Assembly (NCBI GenBank): GCA_016929245.1
Contig: JAFGJE010000150.1
Span: forward strand, 1 to 34,218
Direction: 5' to 3'
DNA: 34,218 bases
From: Phycisphaerae bacterium
Lineage (GTDB): Bacteria > Planctomycetota > Phycisphaerae > SM23-33
The notes beneath the pieces are model-generated. The model saw nothing but the letters and a program-made list of their open reading frames with translations, made no database searches and was not told the origin of the DNA. The position numbers and the translations under genes are program-made. Shown here one piece after another: positions 23,249 through 31,471 of this stretch (within the stretch, counting starts at the first letter, position 1; each line of letters opens with the position of its first letter).

Positions 23249-26008
23249 ATGATGACGGATATCCTTCCCGGTGAACCACAACCGCTGGTCGTCAGCGAAA
23301 TGTATTGCGAATACGCCGTGAACCCGCTGGGGCTGGATATCGCACGGCCTCGGTTCAGTTGGGTTCTCGCATCCCGCCGTCGGAACCGGCGGCAAAGCGC
23401 GTATCGGATTTGCGTCTCCACCAGCCGGGAAAACCTGCGGCGCGATCACGGCGACAAGTTCGACAGCGGGAAGGTGTTCTCCGCTCAATCCGTCAACGTT
23501 CCGTATGACGGCTTGATGTTGTCCAGCGGAGAAAGGTGTTACTGGAAGGTTCGCTGCTGGGACGCGGACGGCGTCGCCGGTCCCTGGAGCGAACCGGCGA
23601 CGTTCGAGATGGGTCTCGTGCAGCCGGGTGATTGGCGGGGGGTATGGATCGGGGCCGATCCCGACGTTTCCGCGCCGCTGCTGCGCACGGAGTTTTCCGT
23701 GCCCGGGAACATCCGGCGGGCGCGGGTGTATATCTCCGGCCTGGGGTGTTATGAGCTGTATCTCAACGGCGGGAGGGTCGGCGATCACGTTCTGGATCCC
23801 GCTTCCACGGACTACGACAAGCGAATTCTGTACGCGACGTACGACGTGACGGAATATCTCCGCGAGGGAACCAACGCTATCGGTGTGATGCTGGGGGCGG
23901 GGTTTTATTGCCAGCCGTCGGAACCGGACCTCACCGACGTCGTCCATGCCTACGGCGATTCCCCGCGGCTGTTGATGCAGATGAATATTCAGTCGGTTGA
24001 CGGAGACGTTTTGCGCGTCAAAACCGACGAGACGTGGCGCGTCTCTCCCGGACCGATCCTGTTCAACAGCGTCGTCGGCGGGGAGGTGTACGACGCCCGG
24101 CGGGAACAGCCCGGCTGGGCGGCGGCGGGATTTGACGATTCCCGTTGGTCGCCCGCCGTCGTGAAAGAATCCCCCGGCGGGGTGATGGAATCGCAGCTTC
24201 TGCCGGCGATCAAGGTGAATCGAACCCTCACGCCGGTTTCCCTCGCGCAGCCGTCGCCCGGAAAATTCGTGTACGACCTGGGGCAATGTTTCGGCGGCTG
24301 GGCGCGGTTGCACGTCAAAGGTCCGCGGGGAACGAAAATCACGATCCAATACGGGGAATATCTCGAACCCGGCGGCCTGATCGACAAACGTCCCTATCCC
24401 GGTTCGCAGGAAACGAATACGTATATCCTCAAGGGCGAGGGTGAGGAAATCCACGAACCCCGATTCACGTACCATCCGGTTCGCTACGTGCAGGTGGAGG
24501 GACATCCCGGCGAGCCGCGGCTGGGAGATTTGGAGGGGCGGGTCGTGTATTCCGACGTGGACCTGTTCGGAACGTTCGAGTGCTCGAATCCGCTGCTGAA
24601 CCGCATTCATCAGAACGTCGAATGGACGCTGACCAACCAATCGTTCGGCCTGCCGCTGGATTGCCTGCACCGCGAAAAATGCGCGCCGCTCGATCCGGCG
24701 TCGGTGGGCGGGGCGTTGTATACCCGAAAACACATGCCCCGGTTCTGGACGAAATGGCTGCGCGACATCCGGCTGGCGCGGAAGGACGGAGTGCTTCCCG
24801 ACGCGGCGCCGAGTTACCGGAATCTGTATCCGGGAGGCCCGCACGTGTGTTATCTTCCCCTGGTCTGGTACGTCTATCAGTGTTACGGCGACCGTCGCGT
24901 CCTGGAGGAGCATTACGACGGCATGAAGGCCTGGACGGATTATCTGACATCCCAGGCGGAGGATCATCTTCTCGTTTTGGGCGGTTTGGAGTTATGTTCG
25001 GACCATATGCTCCCGGGGAAATCGCCCGGCGAAGAGGAATTCATGTCGAGTGAAACGCCGGGAGCGATCATCTTCACCGGCTGTTACTACCGCAACGCGC
25101 TGCTCCTCGGTCGGATCGCGGAGGTGCTGGGGCGGACGCGGGACGCCCAAAACTACGCGAACCTCGCGAAAAAGATCGCCGACGCCTTCAACCGCGAATG
25201 GTTCAACGAGGAAAAACGCCGCTACGTTCCGGAGTCGCAGACGGCCGACCTGTTTCCGCTGGCGCTCGGGATCGTGCCGAAGGGGTTCGAAGAGGATGTG
25301 ATCCATCACGTCGTCGAGAGCATCGTCCGGGAACACGACGGGCATCTCCACACCGGCACGATCGGCACGACCGCGATGGTCGAAACTCTCGCCACGAACG
25401 GATTGGCGGATGTGATGTTCCGGGCGGCGACCGTCACGAGCTATCCGGGCTGGGGGTACATGGTCGATCAGGGCGCCACGACGATCTGGGAATCCTGGGG
25501 GCGATTTCAGCCGAAGAACCCCCGCTGGCGGGCTGACAGCATGATGATGTGGGCGACCATCGACAGGTTTCTCTACAACGACCTGGCGGGAATCGCCGGG
25601 CCGGGCTTCTTCGGCCCGGACGGCGTCACGCCCGGTTTCGAGCGGTTTGACATCCGCCCGCGGATTCCCGAAGAACTTCATCACGCCGGCGCGTCGATCC
25701 GGACGGTGCGCGGGGTGATCTCCTCGCGCTGGCGGAAGGATTTTTCCAACCGTCACTCCCTGATCCTCGACGTTACCGTTCCGGTGAATTCGACGGCTTC
25801 GATCCATCTCCCCAAGCTCGGCGGGGAGAATTGCACCGTCGAGGAAAGCGGAACCGTCATCTGGAAGGACCATGCCTTTCTCGATATCGCGCCGGGAATT
25901 CTCGCCGGAAGGGAAGAACCGCGGACGGTGGTCATCGAGGTGGGCTCGGGAACCTATCGTTTCGTTATTTCCGAGGATACCCACGAGAATCCCGGCGATG
26001 AAGCCTGA
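23249..26008 (+). CDS. Alpha-L-rhamnosidase, glycoside hydrolase family 78
   Basis: 919 residues from the ATG at 23249; an in-frame TTG at 23234 is possible. The multi-domain layout fits GH78: an Ig-like domain (about 12-120, ending WDADGVAGPWSEPATFE), a carbohydrate-binding domain with DWRGVWIGAD, then the (alpha/alpha)6 barrel. The conserved catalytic region GLPLDCLHREK (467-477) supplies Asp471 and the proposed general acid Glu476; TTIWESW supplies the second conserved Glu (Glu748). The GWTGD normally following HREK is replaced by CAPLDPAS, so the substrate site has changed. No signal peptide is visible, so it probably trims imported oligosaccharides. It fits the carbohydrate-use theme of this region. 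Family sure, substrate inferred. Confidence 0.9.
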   Translation: MMTDILPGEPQPLVVSEMYCEYAVNPLGLDIARPRFSWVLASRRRNRRQSAYRICVSTSRENLRRDHGDKFDSGKVFSAQSVNVPYDGLMLSSGERCYWKVRCWDADGVAGPWSEPATFEMGLVQPGDWRGVWIGADPDVSAPLLRTEFSVPGNIRRARVYISGLGCYELYLNGGRVGDHVLDPASTDYDKRILYATYDVTEYLREGTNAIGVMLGAGFYCQPSEPDLTDVVHAYGDSPRLLMQMNIQSVDGDVLRVKTDETWRVSPGPILFNSVVGGEVYDARREQPGWAAAGFDDSRWSPAVVKESPGGVMESQLLPAIKVNRTLTPVSLAQPSPGKFVYDLGQCFGGWARLHVKGPRGTKITIQYGEYLEPGGLIDKRPYPGSQETNTYILKGEGEEIHEPRFTYHPVRYVQVEGHPGEPRLGDLEGRVVYSDVDLFGTFECSNPLLNRIHQNVEWTLTNQSFGLPLDCLHREKCAPLDPASVGGALYTRKHMPRFWTKWLRDIRLARKDGVLPDAAPSYRNLYPGGPHVCYLPLVWYVYQCYGDRRVLEEHYDGMKAWTDYLTSQAEDHLLVLGGLELCSDHMLPGKSPGEEEFMSSETPGAIIFTGCYYRNALLLGRIAEVLGRTRDAQNYANLAKKIADAFNREWFNEEKRRYVPESQTADLFPLALGIVPKGFEEDVIHHVVESIVREHDGHLHTGTIGTTAMVETLATNGLADVMFRAATVTSYPGWGYMVDQGATTIWESWGRFQPKNPRWRADSMMMWATIDRFLYNDLAGIAGPGFFGPDGVTPGFERFDIRPRIPEELHHAGASIRTVRGVISSRWRKDFSNRHSLILDVTVPVNSTASIHLPKLGGENCTVEESGTVIWKDHAFLDIAPGILAGREEPRTVVIEVGSGTYRFVISEDTHENPGDEA

Positions 26009-26028
26009 TTCCCTGTCACGCTTTGCCG

Positions 26029-26106
26029 TATACTGTTTGGAAGTTATAAAGACGCGGTATACACGTTTTTTGGGAACATTTTCGAAACGTTTCCGGAACC
26101 GAAGGA
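26029..26106 (+). promoter_or_regulatory. AT-rich control region of the sigma/ImmA operon
   Basis: TTGGAA (26037-26042) and TATACA (26058-26063) form a weak promoter with a short 15-base spacer. A second GTATAC lies at 26028-26033. The 10-bp palindrome GAAACGTTTC at 26084-26093 sits between this and the ATG at 26117, flanked by two GGAAC words. A role in regulation is possible but unproven. Confidence 0.3.
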
Positions 26107-26116
26107 CGTTTTTCGT

Positions 26117-26821
26117 ATGACATCACCCCCGGCGCGGGATGACGCAGCCGTTATGGCTGACGAAACGGACGCGGGTCTGCTGGTCTACATGGCCTTGGCG
26201 GAGGAGGACGCTCCCTGCGCCCGGACGGCCTGGGACGTGTTTTATCAACGGCATGTGGAATACATGTATCGAGTGTGTTTTCGGGCGTACGGCGATCTTC
26301 TTGGCGGGCAGGCGGGGGCGGCGGACCTGACGGCCGATGTGTTCCGCGCCGCCTACGAAAACGCCCACAAGTTCGACCCGGCTGGGATAACCGATCCAGA
26401 GCGGCTGCGACTGCGCGCCCGGGCATGGATGGGTTGGATCGCGCGGCGGATCGTGCAGGATATTCTGCGCAGCCGGGCGCGGCTGGGTGAACGGAAAATC
26501 GAACTGGACCATTGGCAGCAGATAGCCGATTCCAGCTGCGCCTCCGCAGAGCCGTCGGCCCGGGAAACGCTGGTGCGCCGGGCGGTCGAAGCCTTGACGG
26601 AACGTGAGCAGGTTGTGATCCGCACGACGTTTCAATGGTATCGGCCTGAGAAGGATCACCAGCGACTGCCGAATGAGATCGCCGACGAACTGGCCCGCAC
26701 GCTGAACACAACACCGGAAAACCTGCGCCAAATCCGCCGGCGGGCGATGCGGAAAATCGCGGAATTTTTTACTAACAACATAACCGACGACGGGAAGAAA
26801 GAATCATCCCATGAGGAATAA
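26117..26821 (+). CDS. Sigma-70 family (ECF-like) RNA polymerase sigma factor
   Basis: 234 residues. Region 2 is at about 40-125 (VFYQRHVEYMYRVCF ... ADLTADVFRAAYENAHKF ... RARAWMGWIARRIVQD), matching the core-binding and -10-reading helices of ECF factors. Region 4 is at about 160-225 (EALTEREQVVIRTTF ... LPNEIADELARTLNTTPENL ... IRRRAMRKI), a helix-turn-helix with a longer than usual linker between the first helix and the recognition pair. There is no region 3 and no C-terminal extension. The gene begins a three-gene unit: the next start lies 11 bases inside its end. Its promoter targets are unknown. The usual anti-sigma is not recognisable next door, while a small acidic protein and an ImmA-type peptidase follow. 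Confidence 0.9.
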   Translation: MTSPPARDDAAVMADETDAGLLVYMALAEEDAPCARTAWDVFYQRHVEYMYRVCFRAYGDLLGGQAGAADLTADVFRAAYENAHKFDPAGITDPERLRLRARAWMGWIARRIVQDILRSRARLGERKIELDHWQQIADSSCASAEPSARETLVRRAVEALTEREQVVIRTTFQWYRPEKDHQRLPNEIADELARTLNTTPENLRQIRRRAMRKIAEFFTNNITDDGKKESSHEE

Positions 26822-27200
26822 CGAAAACAAGTTCACACCAACGGATGCAGGCGATCGCGCTTTAGAAGAAGAAGTGTTTCAGACTTTGCATGCACTGGGC
26901 TGGTTAGCGCCTGAATGCGAAAAGGACGTGCAACGCGCCGAAGCGGAATTTACAGATGCGACGATGGATTTACCCGAAATCCTTCGCGATTCCGCGACGG
27001 TGTTTGAAGATAAGAAGAATGAGACGGTTGACGTAATTCCTTTCACGTTGGGTTCCGATGCGCAGGTTGATGAACATCTCGCACAGGCGGCGCGGAACGG
27101 CAAGCCGATACCACCGGAGATTGAAAAACGTATGCGACGGGATCGTCAGGAAGCGGAGAGAAAGCGGAACCAGACGGAAGATGGCGAAAATATCGAGTAG
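26811..27200 (+). CDS. Small acidic protein between sigma factor and ImmA-type peptidase
   Basis: 129 residues, not recognised. The ATG at 26811 overlaps the sigma gene by 11 bases, and the end overlaps the peptidase start by 20, so the three genes are translationally coupled. The protein is soluble and charged, with predicted helices at 15-50 (a Leu/Trp-containing FQTLHALGWLAPECEKDVQRAE) and a basic-acidic helix at 90-125. There is no zinc-binding HxxxCxxC motif and no membrane segment, so it is not a classical anti-sigma. It is the natural candidate for a partner, inhibitor or peptidase substrate in this unit; that is inference only. Confidence 0.75.
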   Translation: MRNNENKFTPTDAGDRALEEEVFQTLHALGWLAPECEKDVQRAEAEFTDATMDLPEILRDSATVFEDKKNETVDVIPFTLGSDAQVDEHLAQAARNGKPIPPEIEKRMRRDRQEAERKRNQTEDGENIE

Positions 27201-28101
27201 ACAATTCGACGACAATCTTCGACGCCGGTATCGCAGGCGTTTCGGCAAGGCGCTGGACGTCCCGGCTGCCTCGACGCGACTTGCGCGGAAGCGTCGGGAG
27301 GAGATCGTCGAACTCGCCCAAGCCGTCGCGGGGGAATATTGTCCCGACGGGCGCGTTGAGCCCGATCAGATCGCCCGCGCGAAACAGATCACGATGAGCT
27401 TCGGCGAATACGGCGATTCCTTCGACGGCATGCTGGAGCACAGAGCGGGGAGATATCATATTTTCTGCAACGTCGAATCGGCTGGGTTTGCTGATTCCCC
27501 CCGGGCGCGATTTACACTCGCCCACGAGCTGGGCCATTACTATATCGACGAACATCGTAACGCCCTGGCCGCCGGGCGGGCGCCGATGCATCGCTCGGTG
27601 TGCGAATATGAATCGCGGAATCTCGCGGAGCAGGAGGCCGACCTGTTCGCCGCGCACCTGCTCCTGCCGCAAGAGCGATTTGTGGATAAAGCCCGTTCCG
27701 TCCAGCCCGGCCTGGCGGGAATCCTTTCGCTGGCCGAGACGTTCGGCACGTCCCTAACCAGCACGGCCATCCGCTACGCCGAAGCAAACCTTCTGCCTTG
27801 TGCGGCCATCAAATGGAACTGGAACCACTATGCCTGGAAAAAACTATCGTCGGCAGCCTTCGCCGCGCGTTATCGCCGAACCGTCGAAGCGCCGGAAAAC
27901 CTGCCCCCCGATTCCCCGACCACCCGCGCGCTAGCCCACGAAATCCCACCGGCCCGCGGATATTTCCAAGCCGGCACGACGGCGGCAACGTGGTTCCCCC
28001 GCGTACAAGAAGGCGAATTCCGAGACATCATCTTCCTGGAACAAGCCATCCCCCTGGGCCGATGGGGTGTGCTGACGTTTCTGTACACCCAAGAAAAATA
28101 A
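27181..28101 (+). CDS. ImmA/IrrE family zinc metallopeptidase
   Basis: 306 residues from the ATG at 27181, overlapping the previous gene by 20 bases. The catalytic zinc motif HELGH (115-119) lies in FTLAHELGHYYIDEH, and the third ligand is in AEQEADLFAAHLLLP (Glu152), the standard COG2856 arrangement. ImmA and IrrE cleave helix-turn-helix repressors (ImmR, DdrO) to turn on mobile-element or DNA-damage genes. The first 70 residues are basic and helical, and the last 100 form a separate C-terminal domain of unknown fold. The coupled sigma factor and small protein suggest it cleaves one of them or a repressor elsewhere. No repressor gene is adjacent; the LexA-like one is 14 kb away. Confidence 0.9.
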   Translation: MAKISSRQFDDNLRRRYRRRFGKALDVPAASTRLARKRREEIVELAQAVAGEYCPDGRVEPDQIARAKQITMSFGEYGDSFDGMLEHRAGRYHIFCNVESAGFADSPRARFTLAHELGHYYIDEHRNALAAGRAPMHRSVCEYESRNLAEQEADLFAAHLLLPQERFVDKARSVQPGLAGILSLAETFGTSLTSTAIRYAEANLLPCAAIKWNWNHYAWKKLSSAAFAARYRRTVEAPENLPPDSPTTRALAHEIPPARGYFQAGTTAATWFPRVQEGEFRDIIFLEQAIPLGRWGVLTFLYTQEK

Positions 28102-28171
28102 CAAAGGGCGCCGTGGTTCGCGTAGCGCAGCAACCACGTTCTTGTTGTCCATGTCACGCTTTTTCGTACAT

Positions 28172-28197
28172 CTTTCAGCGATTTTGCGCGCTGAAAG
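28172..28197 (+). promoter_or_regulatory. Hairpin overlapping the ABC ATPase ribosome-binding site
   Basis: CTTTCAGCG at 28172-28180 pairs with CGCTGAAAG at 28189-28197 around an 8-base loop. The AAAGG that best serves the GTG at 28210 falls at 28194-28198, almost entirely in the 3' arm, so folding would hide it. A 7-bp stem at 28112-28138 (CGTGGTT/AACCACG) lies just upstream. Confidence 0.45.
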
Positions 28198-28209
28198 GTT
28201 TTGGGAGTT

Positions 28210-29220
28210 GTGCCTCAGATTCTTGTGGAAAATCTGGTCAAGACGTTTCGCGTCGCCCGGCGACGGGCTGGGGCTTTGGGGGCGCTGGTGGGTTTGGCGC
28301 GGCGGGAGTATCGCACCGTTCGGGCGCTGGACGGCGTCTCCTTTTCCATGGAGGAAGGGGAATTGCTTGGGTATATCGGCCCGAACGGGGCAGGCAAGTC
28401 CACGACGGTGAAAATTCTTTCCGGCATCCTCGTGCCGGAGGCGGGGCGGGTGGAAGTGCTCGGAAAGACACCCTGGAAGCATCGCATCGAGACGGTGCGG
28501 AACATCGGCGTGGTGTTCGGCCAGCGTACGCAGCTCTGGTGGGACCTGCCGGCTGTCGAATCCTTCGAACTGTTGCGGGATATCTACCGTGTGCCGCAGA
28601 GCGAATACGAACGAACCCGCGACGAACTGGTCGAACTACTGCAAATCGAACCGTTGCTAGATACGCCTGTCCGCCAGCTATCCCTCGGCCAGCGGATGCG
28701 ATGCGACCTCGCGGCGGCGCTGCTGCACTCGCCGCGGATTCTCTACCTCGACGAACCGACGATTGGCCTGGACGCCGTGAGTAAACTCGCGGTCCGCGAA
28801 TTTATCCGACGGCTGAACCGGGATCGCGGCGTGACGGTGATCCTCACGACGCACGATATGGACGACATCGAAGCCCTTTGCCGGCGTGTGATCGTCATCC
28901 ACGAAGGCGGTATTTTCCTCGACGGTACGTTAGACGATCTCCGCGCCCGCGTAACGCGCGAGCGGAGACTCATTGTGGACCTTGTCCACGAGAACGGCCA
29001 TATCAGCGATCCCGACGCGGAGATCATTTCTCGCGACCCGCGCCGGCTGACGCTGCGATTCGACCCGCAGCGTGTCGCACCTGCGAAGCTCATCGCCCGG
29101 ATCACCGCGAAGCACGAAATCCGCGACCTGTTCGTCGAGAACCCGCCCATTGAGGAGATCATCGCCCGGTTGTACGGCGAGAAAAAGCCATCAACAATGG
29201 CCTTAGGGAGTTATACATGA
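28210..29220 (+). CDS. ABC-2 transporter ATP-binding protein
   Basis: 336 residues from a GTG at 28210 (an in-frame TTG at 28201 is possible). All ATPase motifs are present: Walker A GPNGAGKST, Q-loop region VVFGQRTQLWW, signature LSLGQRM, Walker B ILYLDEPTIGLD and switch TTHD. After the nucleotide domain comes a C-terminal regulatory domain of about 80 residues. The layout, with two permeases of the PF06182 type downstream, matches the COG4586/COG4587/COG3694 exporter group. Substrates of that group are mostly unknown. Its stop overlaps the start of the phosphatase gene (ATGA). It powers the membrane complex formed by the permeases at 29855 and 30649. Confidence 0.93.
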   Translation: MPQILVENLVKTFRVARRRAGALGALVGLARREYRTVRALDGVSFSMEEGELLGYIGPNGAGKSTTVKILSGILVPEAGRVEVLGKTPWKHRIETVRNIGVVFGQRTQLWWDLPAVESFELLRDIYRVPQSEYERTRDELVELLQIEPLLDTPVRQLSLGQRMRCDLAAALLHSPRILYLDEPTIGLDAVSKLAVREFIRRLNRDRGVTVILTTHDMDDIEALCRRVIVIHEGGIFLDGTLDDLRARVTRERRLIVDLVHENGHISDPDAEIISRDPRRLTLRFDPQRVAPAKLIARITAKHEIRDLFVENPPIEEIIARLYGEKKPSTMALGSYT

Positions 29221-29858
29221 CCGACTTGCCTTGTGAAGTTGTAATCATCCGTCACGGCCAGACCCTTTGGAACGAACAGGAGATTCTACAGGGACAGGCG
29301 GATTCCCCGTTAACGGCGTTGGGCCGGCAACAGGCGAAGTGTTTGGGGGACAGGCTTGCAAGCGAGAGTTTTGGGGCAATTTACAGTAGCGATCTCGGCC
29401 GCGCGATGGAAACCGCTGCGGTTGTGGCGCAACGTCTGAAGATGAAGGTACTCCCTGACTCCGACCTACGTGAAAGAAACGCTACCTGTTTCCAGGGATT
29501 AACCTGGGCGCAAGTCGAGGAGAAATTTCCTGACTTGTACAAACAGTATTGGGAAGATCCCTCCTTTGCGCCGCCCGGAGGTGAAACGGCGGCCCAGGTC
29601 CACGATCGTGCAATCCGCTGTATTGACCGGCTTGTCGTACGGCACGCCGGCGAAAAAATTCTGATCGTCACGCACGGTCACATCATGATGAATGTATTCA
29701 AGCATACCGTCGGCCTGCACCATCAGGCGCACCGGCGGTTCGCCCTGGATAATGCAACGATCAATCGCTTCCGCATCCAAGCTGACGAATGGCAACTCGT
29801 AACGTGGGGCCAACCCGCTTTGTCATTGAATCAACTGCAAAAGTCGGAGGTGTTATGA
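29217..29858 (+). CDS. Histidine phosphatase (phosphoglycerate mutase-like)
   Basis: 213 residues. The catalytic RHGQTLWNEQ near the N-terminus carries the phospho-accepting His; the second-site VTHGHIM supplies the other His, and SSDLGRAMETA matches the family. Members include phosphoglycerate mutases, cobalamin-pathway CobC and broad phosphatases. The substrate cannot be decided. The start overlaps the ATPase gene by ATGA and the stop overlaps the permease start by another ATGA, so it is translated in series with the exporter. GC is lower than in the ATPase and permeases, hinting at later insertion. A cytoplasmic role linked to the exported substrate is plausible but unproven. Confidence 0.9.
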   Translation: MTDLPCEVVIIRHGQTLWNEQEILQGQADSPLTALGRQQAKCLGDRLASESFGAIYSSDLGRAMETAAVVAQRLKMKVLPDSDLRERNATCFQGLTWAQVEEKFPDLYKQYWEDPSFAPPGGETAAQVHDRAIRCIDRLVVRHAGEKILIVTHGHIMMNVFKHTVGLHHQAHRRFALDNATINRFRIQADEWQLVTWGQPALSLNQLQKSEVL

Positions 29859-30646
29859 TCCGGCCTTACCTGGCGGTGTTCAGCGCGCGGTTTCGGTTGC
29901 TGCTGCAATATCGGGCGGCTGCGGCGGCGGGGATGGCTTGCCAGTTTTTCTGGGGATTGATTCGCATGATGATTTTCCAGGCGTTTTATGAAAATGCCGT
30001 CGGCAGCGAACCGATCAGCCTGAACCAAACCGTGTCGTATGTCTGGTTGTCTCAGGGATTCATTATGCTCCTGCCGTTTCGAGTGGACGGTGAGATTGCG
30101 GGGAAAATTACCAGCGGCAACGTCGCATATGAACTCCTTCGGCCAACAAACCTGTACAATCTGTGGTTTGCAAGAGAGATGGCCAATCGCATCACACCGG
30201 TGCTGCTGCGTGCGACGCCGATGTTCATTCTCGCGACGCTGGCGGGGTGGCTTCGCTGGCCCGGGCCGGGGAATCTGGCGGCGGTCGCGATTTCATTGCT
30301 GGCAGCCGTTCTTCTTTCTTCCTCGATCAGTTTGCTGATGACCATCAGCATGTTCTGGACGACGTCCGGCCGGGGGATAACGTTGATTATCTCACCGTTG
30401 ATGTTCCTCTTGAGCGGGATGGTCATTCCAATTCCGCTGTTCCCGGATTTCCTTCAACCGGTGTTTCGGGCATTGCCGTTCATTGGGCTGATCGATCTGC
30501 CGATTCGGTTGTTCGTGGGCCATCTTTCCGTGTCGTCGGCTGTCGGGGTGTTGGTGTATCAGTTGTTATGGACTGCGGTGTTGATTCTTGCCGGGAAGCT
30601 GCTGCTCCAGCGCGGGCTGCGACGGCTTGTGGTGCAGGGAGGTTGA
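29855..30646 (+). CDS. ABC-2 family permease, subunit 1 (COG4587-like)
   Basis: 263 residues from the ATG at 29855, with GGAGG four bases upstream. About six membrane segments are visible, and the N-terminal amphipathic stretch (YLAVFSARFRLLLQYRAAA) is typical of PF06182 permeases. It contains LLRPTNLY in the cytoplasmic loop, matching the LLRP-x-N motif of COG4587. It begins inside the phosphatase stop and ends two bases before the next permease gene, so the pair is likely translationally coupled and forms a heterodimer with the ATPase. Confidence 0.88.
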   Translation: MIRPYLAVFSARFRLLLQYRAAAAAGMACQFFWGLIRMMIFQAFYENAVGSEPISLNQTVSYVWLSQGFIMLLPFRVDGEIAGKITSGNVAYELLRPTNLYNLWFAREMANRITPVLLRATPMFILATLAGWLRWPGPGNLAAVAISLLAAVLLSSSISLLMTISMFWTTSGRGITLIISPLMFLLSGMVIPIPLFPDFLQPVFRALPFIGLIDLPIRLFVGHLSVSSAVGVLVYQLLWTAVLILAGKLLLQRGLRRLVVQGG

Positions 30647-30648
30647 GT

Positions 30649-31452
30649 ATGAATGCCGCGAGACTCTACATTCGGTACATCGGAATATCGATTCGCAGCC
30701 AGATGCAGTACCGCGCGTCATTCGTGATGCTGTCGATCAGCAGTTTTTTTGCGACGGCGATTGACGTCGTCGGCATCTGGGCGCTGTTCGAGCGGTTCGG
30801 CACGCTTCGAGGCTGGCGGCTGGCGGAGGTGGGTTTGTTCTTCGGATTGGTAAACGTGGCGATGGCGATCGGTGACGCTTTCGGACGGGGATTCGACCAG
30901 TTTTATCGCAAGGTTCGCGACGGCGGATTCGACCGTCTGTTACTTCGTCCTCGAAGTACGGCGTTGCAGGTGGCGGCCCAGGAGCTGACGCTCTTTCGCA
31001 TCGGAAAACTCACGCAGGGATTGATCGTTCTGTTCTGGGCCGCGGGAGTTTTGAACGTCACCTGGACGGCGGGGACGATTCTGCTGGCGCTGTTCGCGAT
31101 TTTCGGAGGAGCGACGTTGTTCTACGGCCTGTGGGTTCTCCAGGCGACGCTTTGCTTCTGGACCGTCGAGTCGCTGGAAATCATGAACGCGTTTACGTAT
31201 GGCGGGGCGGAGACGGCGGAGTTTCCGCTGTCGATCTATCGGCCTTGGTTTCGAAGGTTTTTTACGTTCGTCGTGCCGTTGGCGTGCGTGAGTTATTTTC
31301 CGGCGTTGGCGATTCTCGGGAAGGAGGATTCCGCGTTGGGTTCCTCGCGAGGGTTCCAGCAGGCAGCGCCGGGAATCGGTGTGGTGTTTATGCTGATCTC
31401 GTTACAGGTCTGGAAAATCGGTGTGCGACACTATCGTTCGACGGGTTCCTGA
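30649..31452 (+). CDS. ABC-2 family permease, subunit 2 (COG3694-like)
   Basis: 267 residues from the ATG at 30649, preceded by GGGAGG with six-base spacing. About six membrane segments; the loop motif RDGGFDRLLLRPRSTALQ is the COG3694 signature and mirrors the LLRP motif of the partner permease. It completes the exporter unit. The gene ends 19 bases from the convergent response regulator gene, and no clear terminator is seen between them. Confidence 0.88.
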   Translation: MNAARLYIRYIGISIRSQMQYRASFVMLSISSFFATAIDVVGIWALFERFGTLRGWRLAEVGLFFGLVNVAMAIGDAFGRGFDQFYRKVRDGGFDRLLLRPRSTALQVAAQELTLFRIGKLTQGLIVLFWAAGVLNVTWTAGTILLALFAIFGGATLFYGLWVLQATLCFWTVESLEIMNAFTYGGAETAEFPLSIYRPWFRRFFTFVVPLACVSYFPALAILGKEDSALGSSRGFQQAAPGIGVVFMLISLQVWKIGVRHYRSTGS

Positions 31453-31471
31453 CCATCGCGAGTGAAGCTCG

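Noticed and set aside
22760-24967. 735-codon minus-strand open frame
   Set aside because: It is the antisense shadow of the rhamnosidase gene and part of the membrane protein gene; no domain or start signal.
27798-28784. 328-codon plus-strand frame joining the peptidase end and ABC ATPase region
   Set aside because: A frame-shifted shadow of both genes; Arg/Pro/Ala-rich without domain.
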